From NCBI RefSeq assembly GCF_032452875.1, contig NC_083881.1, positions 61,325,689 through 61,389,688 on the forward strand: 64,000 nt of DNA, read 5' to 3'. A model generated the notes under the pieces. The model was not told the DNA's origin and did no database searches. It saw only the letters and a program-made list of their open reading frames with translations. Source of the DNA: Bos javanicus. Lineage: Eukaryota; Chordata; Mammalia; Artiodactyla; Bovidae. Both the position numbers and the translations under genes were made by a program. Positions 32,695-44,690 of this stretch are shown here, in pieces. How positions within the stretch are numbered: position 1 is the stretch's first letter; each line of letters starts with the position of its first letter.

Positions 32695-32892
32695 TGCACA
32701 TGTGGCTCAGTGATTAAGAGTCTGCCTGCAATGCTGGAAATGTGGGTTCAATCTCTGGGTCATGAAGATCCCCTGGAGAAGGAAACGGCAACCGACTCTG
32801 CTATTCTTGCCTGGGAAATCCCGTGAATAGAGGTCCCCGGAGGGCTGTAGTCTGTGGAGTCACAAAGAGTTGGACGTTTAGTGACTAACAAC
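32695..32892 (+). mobile_element. Bov-tA SINE, diverged
   Basis: GTGGCTCAGTGATTAAGAG, GGTTCAATCTCTGGG, diverged Bov-A body, end TTAGTGACTAACAACAAA. Confidence 0.9.
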
Positions 32893-33107
32893 AAATGTAC
32901 ACATAGACACGTATCTATAGAAATATGGAAGGAAAGATACCAAATGTTTACAGTGGCTATTTCTGGGTTTGATAATTATCTTAATTTTTCAATTTGTCCA
33001 AGGTACACTGCACCGCTAATGATTAACAAATCATTATATGTTAGTTTAGATGCTTATAAAATACTTGGCTTTCATTTCTGTTAAATTTACATTATCACAG
33101 CGTAAAG

Positions 33108-33482
33108 TAATAGTTCTCAAAGAATGGTCCCTGGACCAGCAGTATCAGCGACACTGGGTAACTTGTTGGAAATGCAAACTATCAGACCCACTCAGGACCT
33201 CCTGAGGGCAGGGCCCAGTAGATCTGTGTTTTCAGAAGCCCCACAGGTGGTACTGACGCACACTGAAGTTTTCGTTCATGCGTGCCAAGTCGCTTCATTC
33301 GTGTAGCCTGCCAGGCTCCTCTGTCCATGGGATTCTCCAGGCAAGAACACCGGAGTGGGTTGTTATACCCTCTTCCAGGGGATCTTCCCCACCCAGGGAT
33401 CAAACCTGTGTCTCTTATGTCTCCTTCATTGGCAGATGGGTTCTTTAATACTAGCACCATCTGGGAAGCCCTGAAGTTTGCC
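33108..33482 (+). mobile_element. MER5A-type hAT DNA transposon remnant, split by a SINE
   Basis: TAGTTCTCAAAGAATGGTCC, then GGACCAGCAGTATCAGC, TTGTTGGAAATGCAAACT and CTGTGTTTTCAGAAGCCC follow the MER5A order. A minus-strand Bov-tA at 33272-33470 interrupts it near the end. Confidence 0.82.
33272..33470 (-). mobile_element. Bov-tA SINE in MER5A
   Basis: Reverse complement from GTGCCAAGTCGCTTCATTC to the tRNA head ending CATCTGGGAAGC. The 9-bp target-site duplication CTGAAGTTT lies at 33263-33271 and 33471-33479. Confidence 0.94.
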
Positions 33483-33495
33483 TAGAAATTGAAAG

Positions 33496-33621
33496 TAAAA
33501 GTGTTAGTGGTTCAGTCATGTCTGACTCTCTGTAACCCATGGACTATAGTCCACCAGGCTCCTCTGTCCATGGTATTCTCCAGGCAAGAACACTGAAGTG
33601 AGTTGCCATGCCCTTCTCCAG
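33496..33621 (-). mobile_element. Bov-A SINE
   Basis: Reverse complement: TTCAGTCATGTCTGACTC, CACCAGGCTCCTCTGTCC, GCCATGCCCTTCTCCAGG. Confidence 0.92.
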
Positions 33622-34159
33622 GTTACCACCCATCTAAAGACAACTTCTGTTACTCGTACCTGTAAATCCCCCTAGTGTTTCATAAGTGAAGTCCAAAACC
33701 TTCAGTCATTTAAAGTGCAAGATTGCATTATTGTGGGATTAAGGAACTGATTGGGGTGAGCCTGCTGATGAGAATGAAAACTGATAGAGTTGTGCTGTCT
33801 GAATTCATTGTGGGGCAAATTATGCTGGGATTTTATGAAAAATGTCAGCCTAGAGAGTGCCCTCTATATTGAAATCCATGGTGCCTTTCATAGATAAAAT
33901 GTTAGACTGATTTAAATAGAACTCAAGTTCATGGAGGCCACTTGACATCTGCGATATTTTACAGAATTGGAATAAATTAAAAAAAAAATTCCTATCTCTG
34001 CTTGTCTGATGGTTTCACCTTCTCAAGTTTGATTTCCCCCCGCCATAATTCTTCCTTCTCTCCTCCACCTGTACAAAGATAGCTGATTTCCTCGTTTTGT
34101 GGGAAAGATCCATTGGCCTCCTGGATTGGAGAGGTTCCTATCTCAACTCCCCCATGGAG
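33622..34159. other. Single-copy intergenic DNA
   Basis: No gene or repeat recognised. Confidence 0.45.
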
Positions 34160-34350
34160 TCTTTGTTTAGCCCAATGTGTTACATTTAGTTGCTTGTGGA
34201 TCTGTCATCCCCCCACTAAATGGAGGACCTGAACCCTTGTGAGAAGAGATAGTTACTTGCCCCTCCCTACATCTCTAGTTTTTTTTTAGTCACAGGGCCT
34301 GGCAGACAGCCAGAGCCCGAAATGATGGTTCAATGAATGAAGCTATGAAT
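34160..34350 (+). mobile_element. L2 LINE 3' end, diverged
   Basis: ACTAAATGGAGGACCTGAACC, GTCACAGGGCCTGGCAGAC and a TCAATGAATGAAG end resemble the L2 3' UTR and terminal repeat. Confidence 0.65.
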
Positions 34351-35273
34351 AGAATGTTACAATTTATGAAATATACCCATCTATTCAACATCAAATGTTT
34401 TGCATAGCAAATTTTAATATAAGAAATGCAGGCCAGGAATTTTACCTACATTAATTTTAGTCTGGAAGGAATACATGTAGTACTTAAAATATATGTACTG
34501 TGCTGCTCATCTGATTCATCTTAACCTCATCAATTTTTCAGGAACTTCCAGCAGATGGCACCAATAAATACTGTCAGGGGACTGAATTGGAAATTGGTTG
34601 ATATTTTTCAACATGAGCTTTAAAAAAGCAAGGAAAAAAAAAAAAAGCAAGATAAACACAATTTCTTTAGTTCAACTGATAATAACTAGCATCTGTTTAG
34701 TATTCTACAGTTAGCAAAGTGCTTTCATATCCTTGTCTCAATTCTGTCTCAGATTCTGTCAAGGTACTGAGAAAATTTTATTATGTACTTTAGATTTTTG
34801 TTGACATGTCGTTTAGTCACAGTAGCAGGATAATTTATGCCAGTTAATGACTCCATTAGTAGTTTATATTTATAACACACACCAGTCTTTTAAAGATCAA
34901 AATTTTCTTAGGAAAAAAATAAGTTCTTTGGAATATTTGGGCATGATCCTACTCATGAGAACTGAACAGTAATCCAGACCACTAATAATTTAGTGAACTG
35001 TTTCCCTGGCTCATTAAACAGTAATGATTCCTTTCATTTATATGGTATACTGTGAATAAAAGCACTTGCTTACACATAGATTCTTTGATCCCTGCAACAG
35101 CTGTATGATGTGATCCAAGCAAGTATTATTTTGTAGGTGAACAGACAGTAGTTCTCTTCCCCTCCTTCTTTCCCATTCCTCATCCCTCCTCCTGGGCCCC
35201 ATTGCTGCCGTTCCCAGCTTGACCAGCTCAGGCTTAACATGTCATAAACCCAGTGATGCATGAATTGCATATA
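34351..35273. other. Single-copy intergenic DNA
   Basis: An A run lies at 34634-34647. Weak antisense MIR/L2-like sequence is possible at 35035-35150. Otherwise nothing is recognised. Confidence 0.4.
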
Positions 35274-35288
35274 ACATTAGCTTCCCTT

Positions 35289-35712
35289 ATGTGAATGGAT
35301 CTAGAGTCTGTCACCCAGAGTGAAGGAAATCAGAAAGAGAAAAACAAATATTGTATATTAACGTATGTATATGTAGCCTAGAAAACTGGTACAGATGAAG
35401 CTATTTGCAGGGCAGGAATAGGGACGCAGGCATAGACGATGGACATGCGGACACAGAGCAGGAAGGGCAGGGTGGAGTTGAGAGTGTAGCACTGACATAC
35501 GTGTACTAGCATGTGTGAACTAGGTAGCTAGTGGGAGGCTGCTGTGTAGCACAGGGAGCTCAGCTCGATGCTCTCTGATGGCCTAGAAGGGTGGGATGGG
35601 AGGGAGGCTCATGAGGGAGGGAATATATGTATACTGACAGCTGATTCACTTTGTTGTACAGCAGAAACTAACACAACATTGTAAAGCAATTATATTCCAA
35701 TTACAAAAAAAC
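35289..35712 (+). mobile_element. Ruminant L1 3' end
   Basis: It starts at TGTGAATGGATCTAGAG, continues through GAAATCAGAAAGAGAAAAAC and the 3' UTR, and ends TAAAGCAATTATATTCCAAT plus A run. The 15-bp flanks ACATTAGCTTCCCTT (35274-35288) and ACATTAGCTTCACTT (35713-35727) form the target-site duplication, with one difference. Confidence 0.95.
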
Positions 35713-35853
35713 ACATTAGCTTCACTTAGAAAATCTCAAGGAAATACTTAGGTTAAAACTTGGTTTGGTGTTTTAAGGATAATCCACTATATGGGAAAAA
35801 ATAGGAAACAAAATAGGAATCACAGAGTCTTTATAGTGTGAGTAAACACTCTT

Positions 35854-36027
35854 CTACGGGAGACTCCAGTTTGATCCCTGGGTTGGGAAGATCCCCTGGA
35901 GAAGGAAATGCAACCCACACCAGTATTCTCGCCTGGGAAATTCCATGGACAGGGGAGCCTGGCGGTCTACAGTCCATGGGGTCGCAGAGTCATACACAAC
36001 TTAGCAACTAAACAACAACAGCAACAA
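35854..36027 (+). mobile_element. Bov-tA SINE, 5'-truncated
   Basis: The head is partial (CTACGGGAGACTCC). Body with CACCAGTATTCTCGCCTGG, end TTAGCAACTAAACAACAAC. Confidence 0.9.
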
Positions 36028-36045
36028 TCACGCATAAACTTGAGA

Positions 36046-36505
36046 TGTGTATTAGTTCAGGCTACCATAACTAAATATCATAGACTAGGTAGCTTAAACA
36101 ACAAAAGTCCATATCTCACAGTCTGGAGGTTGGGAAGTCCAAGATCAAGGTGCTGACTGATGCAGTTTCTGTAAGAGTGCTCTTCTTGGCTTGCAGACTG
36201 TGTTACTCACATGACCTTTTCTCAGTGCATGTGCTGAGTGAGAGAAGGAGGAGGGGAGGGGGGTTCCCAGGATACCCCCTGGGAAACAAGCTCTCTCATG
36301 TTTCCTTTTATAAGTTTCAAGGGCACCAATCCCATCATGAAGGCCCCACCCTCATGACCTCATTTAATTTTTTTTACTTCCCAAAGGCCACATCTCCAAA
36401 TACCATCCCACTGGGAGTTAGGGCTTTAACATATGAATTTGGGGATGCTACAAACATTCAATCTAACAAGATACAAACATTCCATCTAACATTCAACCCT
36501 TAACA
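36046..36505 (-). mobile_element. MLT1 (MaLR) LTR
   Basis: Reverse complement: TATTAGTTCAGGCTACCATA, GGTTGGGAAGTCCAAGATC, CTTGGCTTGCAGACTG, GGCCACATCTCCAAATACC, and ACATATGAATTTGGGG. It is the same family type as 16834-17764 but in opposite orientation. Confidence 0.88.
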
Positions 36506-36956
36506 AGGTATTACTGACTTTAAGACAGACAAGGGCTGATTTGGAATCCACAGATTCTCCCCCATTATTTTCCCTTGTCCCTTTAATACTCAACTGTTTT
36601 CTTCCTGGTGAGCTTGTTCTGCAGAGTATTCCTCTCATTTTAGAAATGGACCACTTTCTCTTTCACACTAATTACAAAACCAGGACCATAAAGTCACCTG
36701 ACAGGAAACACAGCCCTTAGTAGAGCATTATCTGCGCCGTATTTTGAAGTCACACAGTTCAGACCTAGTGCACACCTAGGCCCTGGAGTATTGCTGATTG
36801 TTTATTGATTACAGATACAGCACGTACTCACAAATTCCAGAAGTAGAATGAAACCGCTCACCCAGGAAGACTTTGCGTGCTGTAAAAGAGGTAGAACCAG
36901 CTGTTTATCATGTTACATAATTTTACACACCCTCTCCCCTCTTGTTACCTGAAGCA
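36506..36956. other. Single-copy stretch
   Basis: No recognised feature. Confidence 0.45.
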
Positions 36957-37170
36957 ATTTGGAGCCTAACAGACCTCAGTTCAAATCCTAAGTCTGAATC
37001 TTAGCCCCTATGTGGCTTATGTAAACTCTTCAAGTCCCACATTCTACCAATATAAAATGGAGACAATTCTCAACTTTGTGGACCTTTGAAAGATTAGATG
37101 AGCTGACACAGGCCAAGTGTTTAGTAGAATGCCTAGTCACTTAGCCAGGGTTTAATAAATGAAGTTGTTT
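36957..37170 (+). mobile_element. MIR SINE
   Basis: GACCTCAGTTCAAATCCTAAG, TTATGTAAACTCTTCAAGTCC and ATAAAATGGAGACAATTCTC follow the MIR order. Confidence 0.75.
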
Positions 37171-37194
37171 TAAGTTATTTTTCTCTTTCTCCTT

Positions 37195-37960
37195 CAACAT
37201 TAATTGTTTCCTCTATGTACCAAACATACACTAAACGTAAGTGGTGAACAAAGCAGATGTCTCCTTTCCCAACAGAGTTTAAAGGTCAGTGGGAAAGACA
37301 GACACAAAAGTTATAAAACAAGTTATCCGTTACAAATAGTCCTCAGCATGCAGAAAGAAAAGACCCTGGAGCATGGGGGCCGACTGAGATCAAGTAAAGG
37401 GGCTTTTCTGAGGAGGAGCCAGTTAAGCCTAAAAGACTAGAGGGAACCACCTGGAAGAAAGGGAGGGAGCAGTTGGGAGGAATGTTCTGAAATGGGAAAG
37501 AGCTTGACGTTCTGGAGTGCGGATGCAGCGTATGAAGGAGGGAGAAGGTGGCTGAGGCGAAGGACAGAACCCAGAAAGCGCTGTCACGTGAGAGGAAGAG
37601 GGTGAGGAGGGAGGGGAAGGATGGCTGAGATTCACGGGCACTACATGTGTGCAGAGTTCTTTTGTTTGTTTGTTTCTTCATTTTTTTTAAAAATTAAAAT
37701 CTTTTTGGAGTATAGTTGTTTTAAGCACAATTCTAAGTTTTACAATGATTAACTTACAAAACTGTAGAGAAAGGTCTGATATTATAGACCACATAAAGGA
37801 GTTTGTTTTAATTTTGAGTGTGATGGAAAACCCACTGAGAGATTCTAAGCAGGAAAGATATGATCAGATTTAAATTTCACAAAGGCTCTCCTGCTATGTT
37901 GAGGAAGGATCAGAGATGTGCAGGAGTAGAAGCAAGTCATTAAATATCCACCCACCCAAA
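37195..37960 (-). mobile_element. L2 LINE, antisense, interrupted
   Basis: Reverse-complement L2 signatures run across: GTGGTGAACAAAGCAGATG, GAGGAGGAGCCAGTTAAGCC, GTGTGATGGAAAACCCACTG and GATATGATCAGATTTAAATTTC. A short A/T-rich piece at about 37670-37765 (GGAGTATAGTTG) resembles an antisense L1 tail inserted within it. Confidence 0.7.
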
Positions 37961-38339
37961 ATTTTGCTCTTCCCCCATACCTTGATGAGCTGTTGTATAT
38001 AAAGTGCCTTCCAAAGGATGGGTAAAATTATCATAGGAAGTTTACTGCTAGCACAGCAGAAAAGTAGAAGTAAAAATGTAAAAAACTGCAACATACGATA
38101 ATTTTATTACCTTCTATACAGCCCTGTGGGTGAAAAGTTGCTATTGGGATAAGAAGCCAAGTTTTGAGAGGGTGAAAAAGAGGATGATGTGAATTCTTTG
38201 GTCTTCTAAGAATGTGACCTTACAGAATAGTAATCACATTTACATAAAGAGGCTGAATTGTACTTCTTTTGCAAGTCAGAAAAGAATTTTTAAAATGAAT
38301 CAAAACTGGTGGTATAAAGTACCTACAAAGGCATGAGAA

Positions 38340-38934
38340 TCAGGTTAATGAAATATACAGAATTTCCAGGATCTCATGTATATAGCATTATGCCTATAGT
38401 TAACAGTATTGTATTGTATACTTGAAAGTTGCTATGAGAGTACTACTACTACTAAGTCACTTCAGTCGTGTTTGACTCTGTGCGACCCCATAGACGGCAA
38501 CCCACCAGGCTCCTCCGTCCCTGGGATTCTCCAGGCAAGAACACTGGAGTGAGTTGCCATTTCCTTCTCCAATGCATGAAAGTGAAAAGTGAAAGTGAAG
38601 TCGCTCAGTCATGTCCGACTCTTAGCAACCCCATGGACTGCACCCTACCAGGCTCCTCCATCCATGGGATTTTCCAGGCAAGAGTACTGGAGTGGGGTGC
38701 CATTGCCTTCTCCGAGTAGATAGACCTTAAATATTCTCACCACACCCACACAAAATAGTAATTATATAAAGTGATGGAGGTGTTCACTAAATTTATTGTG
38801 GTCATTTTGCAATATGTATAGGTGTATCAAATTATCACATTGTACACCTTAAACTGACACAGTGTTGTATGTCAGTCATATCTCAATAAAGCTGGAAAAT
38901 AAAATTTTAAAATAAATAAAATGGAAGAAACAAT
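38340..38934 (+). mobile_element. L1 LINE 3' end, split by Bov-A2
   Basis: Left part: TATAGTTAACAGTATTGTATTG, here read as short blocks, and ACTTGAAAGTTGC. Right part: GTAGATAGACCTTAAATATTC to the end TATCTCAATAAAGCTGG and an A-rich tail. Confidence 0.85.
38441..38716 (-). mobile_element. Bov-A2 SINE dimer in L1
   Basis: Reverse complement from TACTACTACTACTAAGTCAC through the GAAAAGTGAAAGTGAAGTC linker to GCCATTGCCTTCTCCG. Confidence 0.95.
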
Positions 38935-39905
38935 GTGTGGCACTTCCCCACGAGTGTCCATGCCACTGCCAGAGGCTGGGGCTTATCAGTGTGTGCTAAC
39001 CAGCGCACTGAGTCTTAGCAGAAGTGCTGCTAAATCAGGAGAAATATTCACTTTAATATCTAACACTGGTTCCTTACACATGCATAATCCAATTTAAAGA
39101 ATTTAATGGGCATGTCTGAGTTCACATCAAGGGCTGCCTACACTGAGATTTCATGGTTTACTTTCCTCCCTCCATGCTTGATTTAGCAAATTAGTGACCT
39201 TAGCCTGCCATCTCTTTTCCTTTTCTACCTTTCATAGTGAATTAATTTTTAAAGGCTTAAACAAAAATCCAAAAGGAATGGCTTTGAAGTTGATTTCTTT
39301 GAAGATGCGTGAGAATTTGAAGACTCCGTTCTTCTAGATTGTCTTAAACCTCTCAGTATGGCAGGACCTGGGCCTCTGATTCTAGCAATCTTCACGAGGC
39401 TCAGGTGGTTTTGCTACGTCTAGTGTTTCAGTTTGTAATCTATTAGGGTGAGACATTGTACCGGGGATGGCTAGGATGATCACCATGAGTTTAAAGTCTG
39501 TTTATTTCCATCTGTTAGAGAATCAGATTTTGCCTCTGTTGTATACAGTTAGAGCCAGGCTTATTGTTATGATGGAAAATAGGATGACATCATTTTCCTG
39601 CTGACTAGCAACTATTCAGGAATGTATTGATAGAGTTTTCTACAGTTGTTTATAAGTGTTTTGCTTGTAAATGGTTGAGGTGTACAAGAGCATCTTTGTC
39701 CAGACAGGCTTTTGCACCCATGGGAAATTTCTCCTTTTCTTTCTCTCCTGGTCCCTGAGATATGCACAGACTCTTTTCCCACTTCCTTTACCATTTCTCA
39801 AAACCTGTGATCCAGTGTCCTAGGATTTATCAGTCAGGATTCAGTTATTAGTAAACAGGACGCACTTTCATTGGCTTTAGCAGACAGGGATTTAATATTA
39901 AAAAT
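38935..39905. other. Single-copy intergenic DNA
   Basis: About 1 kb without a recognised gene or repeat. Confidence 0.45.
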
Positions 39906-40228
39906 TGGGCTTCCCTTGAGGCTCAGCTGGTAAAGAATCTGTGTGCAATGAGGGAGACCTGGGTTGGGTTTGATCCCTGGGTTGGGAAGATCCCCTGGAA
40001 AAAGGATAGGCTACCCACTCCAGTATTCTCAAGCTTCCCTGGTGGCTCAGCTGGTGAAGAATCCGCCTGTGATGTGGGAGACCTGGGTTTGATCCCTGGG
40101 TTGGGAAGATCTCCTGGAGAAGGGATAGGCTACCCACTCCAGTATTCTGGCCTGGAGAATTCCATGGACTGTATAGTCCATGGGATCGCAAAGAGTCGGA
40201 CACAACTGAGTGACTTTCACTTTCAGAA
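39906..40228 (+). mobile_element. Bov-tA SINE with a tandemly duplicated 5' half
   Basis: A first copy runs from GCTTCCCTTGAGGCTCAG (39907) to CCACTCCAGTATTCTC (about 40031), where it stops. A complete second copy starts GCTTCCCTGGTGGCTCAG (40034) and ends GTGACTTTCACTTTCAG. The period is about 127 bases. The first copy carries an extra GGGTT repeat near 39961. Confidence 0.92.
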
Positions 40229-40437
40229 CTTCTGGAAGGGCTGGAAGGGTAGATTCTAGGCTAAGCCTCTCAAGGATGAGCTCTAGCTCAGAACTAAGGT
40301 GGCCAGGGAATCGCTGTAAAAGAGGAGAAAAAAACTAAACTCTTGGTCAAAGCGTATGCCATGAATTTATCACTGATTAAATATATGGCCCAACATGTTT
40401 TATTATGGTAACGTTGGGAAAAAAACTGACCTGACTC
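40229..40437. other. Single-copy stretch
   Basis: No recognised feature. Confidence 0.4.
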
Positions 40438-40600
40438 TTAGTACAACACGGTCCACAGACCTGTAGCATCAGATCCCTGGGAGCCTGTTACAAATGCAAA
40501 ATCTTGGGCCTCAACCCCCATCCCTACTGAGTTAGAAGCTCTGGGGTAGCCCAGGAATCTTGCTTAACTCGTCCTCCGAGTGATTCTGACGCAAGGGCGA
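40438..40600 (+). mobile_element. MER5A-type DNA transposon remnant
   Basis: TAGCATCAGATCCCTGGGAG, TTACAAATGCAAAATCTTGG, ACTGAGTTAGAAGCTCTGG and GAGTGATTCTGACGCAAG follow the MER5A order. Confidence 0.82.
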
Positions 40601-43044
40601 CCCACCCTCCTGGTTTCCCAGGGACTATGGAAAGGATTCCCAGGACACAGGACTGCTATTGCTAAAACCCAAAGAACCCTGGGCAAGCCAGGACACACTG
40701 GTCACCTTCAATGCCAGCTCACATTTGAGAAATACATCTCAGGCCATCTGTGGAGCCACTTGTAGACGGGGGATGGGGAGGGTGGTTGTGAGTCATAGAT
40801 AGGAGCCACAGTATAACAATGTGGCATTGAAGCAGTGTAACAGCAAAATCCTGCTCTCTCAAAATAACTTCAGTTGAAACAGCAAAGCACTCCTTTGTCA
40901 CTACTTTTCAGGCACGGATGAAGAAACAAGGTGCCAAATTTCTGAGCTGAACGACTGCCGAGAGCAAGACATGCAAACTGAGAACATGTGTGGCAGATGA
41001 ATTTTCACAAGTCATACACTCGTTTCTTTTTTTATAACTGAGCTTAATTTTCATCTCATGTCCCCATTCTGCCTGACAGCAGAAAGTAATCCTCACCGTT
41101 TTAAAGACAGACTTAGTCAGATCGGAGTTTTCTCATTCAAAGCAGGTGTTTTTCAGTCAGTTCGTGGTTTTCCCCACCACCCCATTCCCTGGATTCAGTC
41201 TAAATTCTGGAGACCGTTCACAGAGCCACAGTGTTGGGAGGAGGGGAGGCATAGGTTCCTGCTGGCATCTATAGAGATGTACCTCATCCCAGCAGGAAAT
41301 ATCTAGGACATCTGGGTTCTCCATCTGGTTTCTGGTGGTTGGTCCAGGAAGGTCACCCTGAATCCCTCTCATCAAAGTCTCAAAGCATCTTCAGGCCTGC
41401 TGGCCTCCCTCAGGTGTTCCTCCCCTCATCACCCAGTCCAAAGGAGGTTTCATCTCATCTGGGGTGAGAAAAACTCATTTCTGCATAATCAAGGTCCATT
41501 CTCTATTTAGATTTATGGTTTCAACTTTACACCTTGAGTTCTTCAGGAATGTGGCAGAGATTTCTATTTGCAAGCTTTTATCCATTCTCCCTTTCTACTT
41601 CCCTAACAGTGTTATTTTATTTAGGTCAGTTTTGTGCCCTACAAAAGATTATATTTTTCCAGGGTCCCTTGCAGCTAAGCATGGCCATGTGATTAAATTC
41701 TGACAGTGATATATAAGCCTAAGAGTTGCGTGGGACTTCTGAGATGGTTTGTGAGTTGACTCAGTGGGAAGGAATATTCTTTGCCTTTCCCTAGTTCCTA
41801 TTTCCTCACATGTGGATATAATGGTTGGAACTCTATCAACCATCTTGTACCAGGAGGTAATCCTGCAACTGCAAGGAACAAGGACTAGGAGGGAACTAAA
41901 ACATAGATGAAGTCTGAGAATCTGATAACAGTACCAGTCTTACACTATCAGACTGGTTTTATAAGAGAGAAATAAATTTCTATATTTACAATGTTTTATT
42001 TTTTATTTCATGTAGCTTAACTAACTCTAACAAGGGACTTGGTTTTTATTCTTGAAAACCCTTTTCAAGCTGTTTTCTCTGTCATGCATTTCAAAGGTCT
42101 ATATAGCTAAGCTAAAATCAGATTCCTTTTGCTTCTTTGCATTTATCTTGTAACAATCTTTTCCTAAGAGCCATGCAGAGGACATCTTGCTGCCTGAAGG
42201 AATAGAAAGAAAAAAGCAAATGTTAATAATATTCCCAAATGTTACCTTCATACATGAAATTTATCCAAATAGCTACCATGCCTTGGGTTAAAGCCTATAA
42301 TTTAGAGCTTTATGGATCTAAGAGATGCCATAGAGAGAGATGAAAGATTTTCAATAAATTTGACAATGTCTGAAACTTTTTCAATAAATTTGACAGTGTC
42401 CATCTCTACAGGAGTTTGGTTGAAAACACGTGTCTGCAGATAGCATATTCTGAGCTTTCACTTGCAGCTGCTGCTACTCAAGCCTAAGAGTTATCCCCTC
42501 AAGAGTTGAAGAGTCAATATCTGTATCATATTTCTTTGTATCTCCTGCAGAATTTCACAGTAAACCCTTAGTTAACTTTTTAAAATTGATCTGGGGCCTG
42601 TCAGGTTGTCCCTTCAGTGAATGGCACCAACCTCATGAATAACTCTTGAATAACTGCTGCTCCTCTGTGTTGATGAGTGTAGCAAATTCTGTGCCTTCTT
42701 AAGGAAGTAATGGTTATTCCACCATGGTTAACTAAATTAAGTTTCCTGAAATAGATATGTATCACAGAGCATGTCTGTCATTCTTAATTTTATTTTCCTG
42801 CAAGGTTGTAATTAATTTGGTTAACTAAGTTGATAGAATGGATGTTGATTTAGCTCAGGAATCTAGAGAAGTAGAATTAATTCCAATAGATATTCAATTT
42901 GTACTAGGATATAATCAAATAAAAGTAAAGATGTTTATGTTTCATCACCAAGAATACATTCCCCTTTGAAGATCTACTCCCTTTCCTTTTATTAGATATT
43001 TATAAGACCTAACTTCAAGTTTTTTGTGTGGTGTTTCATTTTTA
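40601..43044. other. 2.4 kb intergenic DNA with old unclassified fragments
   Basis: I see no gene. TCCCTTGCAGCTAAGCATGG with GCCATGTGATTAAATTCTGAC (about 41665-41705) looks like an old DNA-transposon remnant I cannot name with confidence. A 29-bp tandem duplication lies at 42348-42405. Confidence 0.4.
42348..42405. repeat. 29-bp imperfect tandem duplication
   Basis: TTTTCAATAAATTTGACAAT at 42348 recurs as TTTTCAATAAATTTGACAGT at 42377. Confidence 0.85.
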
Positions 43045-43196
43045 TTATTTATTTGTTTTTTAAATTATCATTATTATTTATTTTTGACTACACCTCTCGG
43101 CATGCAGGATCTCAGTTCCCCGACCAGGGATCGAACTTGTGCCTTCTACAGTGGAAGTGTGGAGTCTTAACCACTGGACCACCAGGGAAGTCCTCA
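43045..43196 (-). mobile_element. CHR-type SINE
   Basis: Reverse complement: TCAGTTCCCCGACCAGGGAT, TCTTAACCACTGGACCACC, ending AGGGAAGTCCT. Left A/T-rich tail. Confidence 0.9.
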
Positions 43197-44109
43197 CTTT
43201 AAATTTTATACTATCAATTTATATGAATTAACTTGATTCTTTGATCAGGCACCTGTACTGTGACCATGTAGACAAGGTGGCCACGTGATATATTTTTTCA
43301 GGGCAGTCCTGATTTTTGTTTAATTATTATACATTCTGCCCCAGTCCACAAAGAATATGACACCACTCACAAGAATGTACACAATATTACCAATAAAATT
43401 CAAATACAGAATCAGGATCAAGGAAAATAAGGAGAAAAATCAAGATCAGATAAAAGAAAACTTAAACATATAAAACCCAGGATCCTGAGCCAGCAATTGT
43501 CCCTTTTGTCTTTGAGCTTCCAGAAAGGCAAAGCAAAAGAAAAGGCACAGTAAGTCAATAATCCTCATTATTAGAAAAAAGGAAGCAGACAACTTCCTCA
43601 GGAGGTGCATATTTTATCCTGGAACCAGATTCTCAGAGAAATTTATCTTTGGGAATTTTTTAAGGGGCCCTGAGTTGCATGATGGACAAAACCCTCAACA
43701 GTATTCACAAAGTAACAAATTGTTTATGACTCACTTTGTTTTACTTTAAATCAAAGCTGAGGAAATAGTTAAAATTCTGCAAATGACCTCCTGAATTGAT
43801 ATTCTAGGGAGCAATGTTCTGAGGATATTAGTAGGAATGTCACGTAAAAAAAAATGTGTCCAGGCTCAAACAAGTTAATCAAAGTCAAGTCGATCTTTTT
43901 GTTGCAGAATTTCTTGCAAACTTTGATATGTAGATATGCAATGTGAGTCTCAAAAACAAAACAAAACAAAAAAGAATACACAATATAGCAGCTCTCATTT
44001 TTGGAAGCTTTTCTTTTGAGGTTCACTTTAGCTCTGTGCGTCCAAGTTCTGTGATGTGTGGTTTGGAAGTAAACTGATAGAAATCCAATGATGCGAGGGT
44101 AAGGCAGTT
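43197..44109. other. Single-copy intergenic DNA
   Basis: A (CAAAA)n-like run lies at 43954-43972. No gene. Confidence 0.45.
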
Positions 44110-44690
44110 ACTTTTGCGATTAAGAGCATGTGCTTTGATGTTGGGCAGATTTGGGTACAAATCCTGTCTCTGACACCTACTGGTTGTATGACTTTGAAAA
44201 AGTTACCCAAACCCACTGCATTTTAGTTTCCTCATTTATCTTAACCCTAACAAGTGCATAATTAGAAATACGTTTGGCTACATGAACAAAAAACATTTGT
44301 CAGAGTTACTAGGTATTTATTTTTCTGATCTAACAACTCCAGGATTGGACCATCCAAGAGCCAGTAAAGCTATTAAAGAGTGTTGTCTGGGTTCAGGCTC
44401 ACTCTGTCGTTCTGCTTTGATATCGTTAGCATGAAGGCCTTTGTCTTCGTGCTTGTTGCCTCATGGTTGCAAAACAGCTGCTGTACCCTCATCCTCAAAC
44501 CAGCATTTCCCTCATGGAAAACAAAGGGATGTAAATTACTTTGGAGTAGCCATTCCATAGTGTCAGCCATAGGGAGATAATAAGACTCTCCCTCAAAGAA
44601 TTATTTTGAGAAGTGAGATAATGAGTGTAGCATGCTTATATAGTGCCTGGCACTAGTTAGTGCTCAATAAACATCCGTTATTAATATTCA
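44110..44690 (+). mobile_element. MIR SINE, split by an unclassified insert
   Basis: The left part (44110-44240) has GATTAAGAGCATGTGCTTTG, GTACAAATCCTGTCTCTGAC and TTTTAGTTTCCTCATTTATC. The right part (44565-44690) has GAGAAGTGAGATAATGAGTG and CCTGGCACTAGTTAGTGCTC. About 325 bases of unrecognised, probably transposon-derived sequence lie between. Confidence 0.72.
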
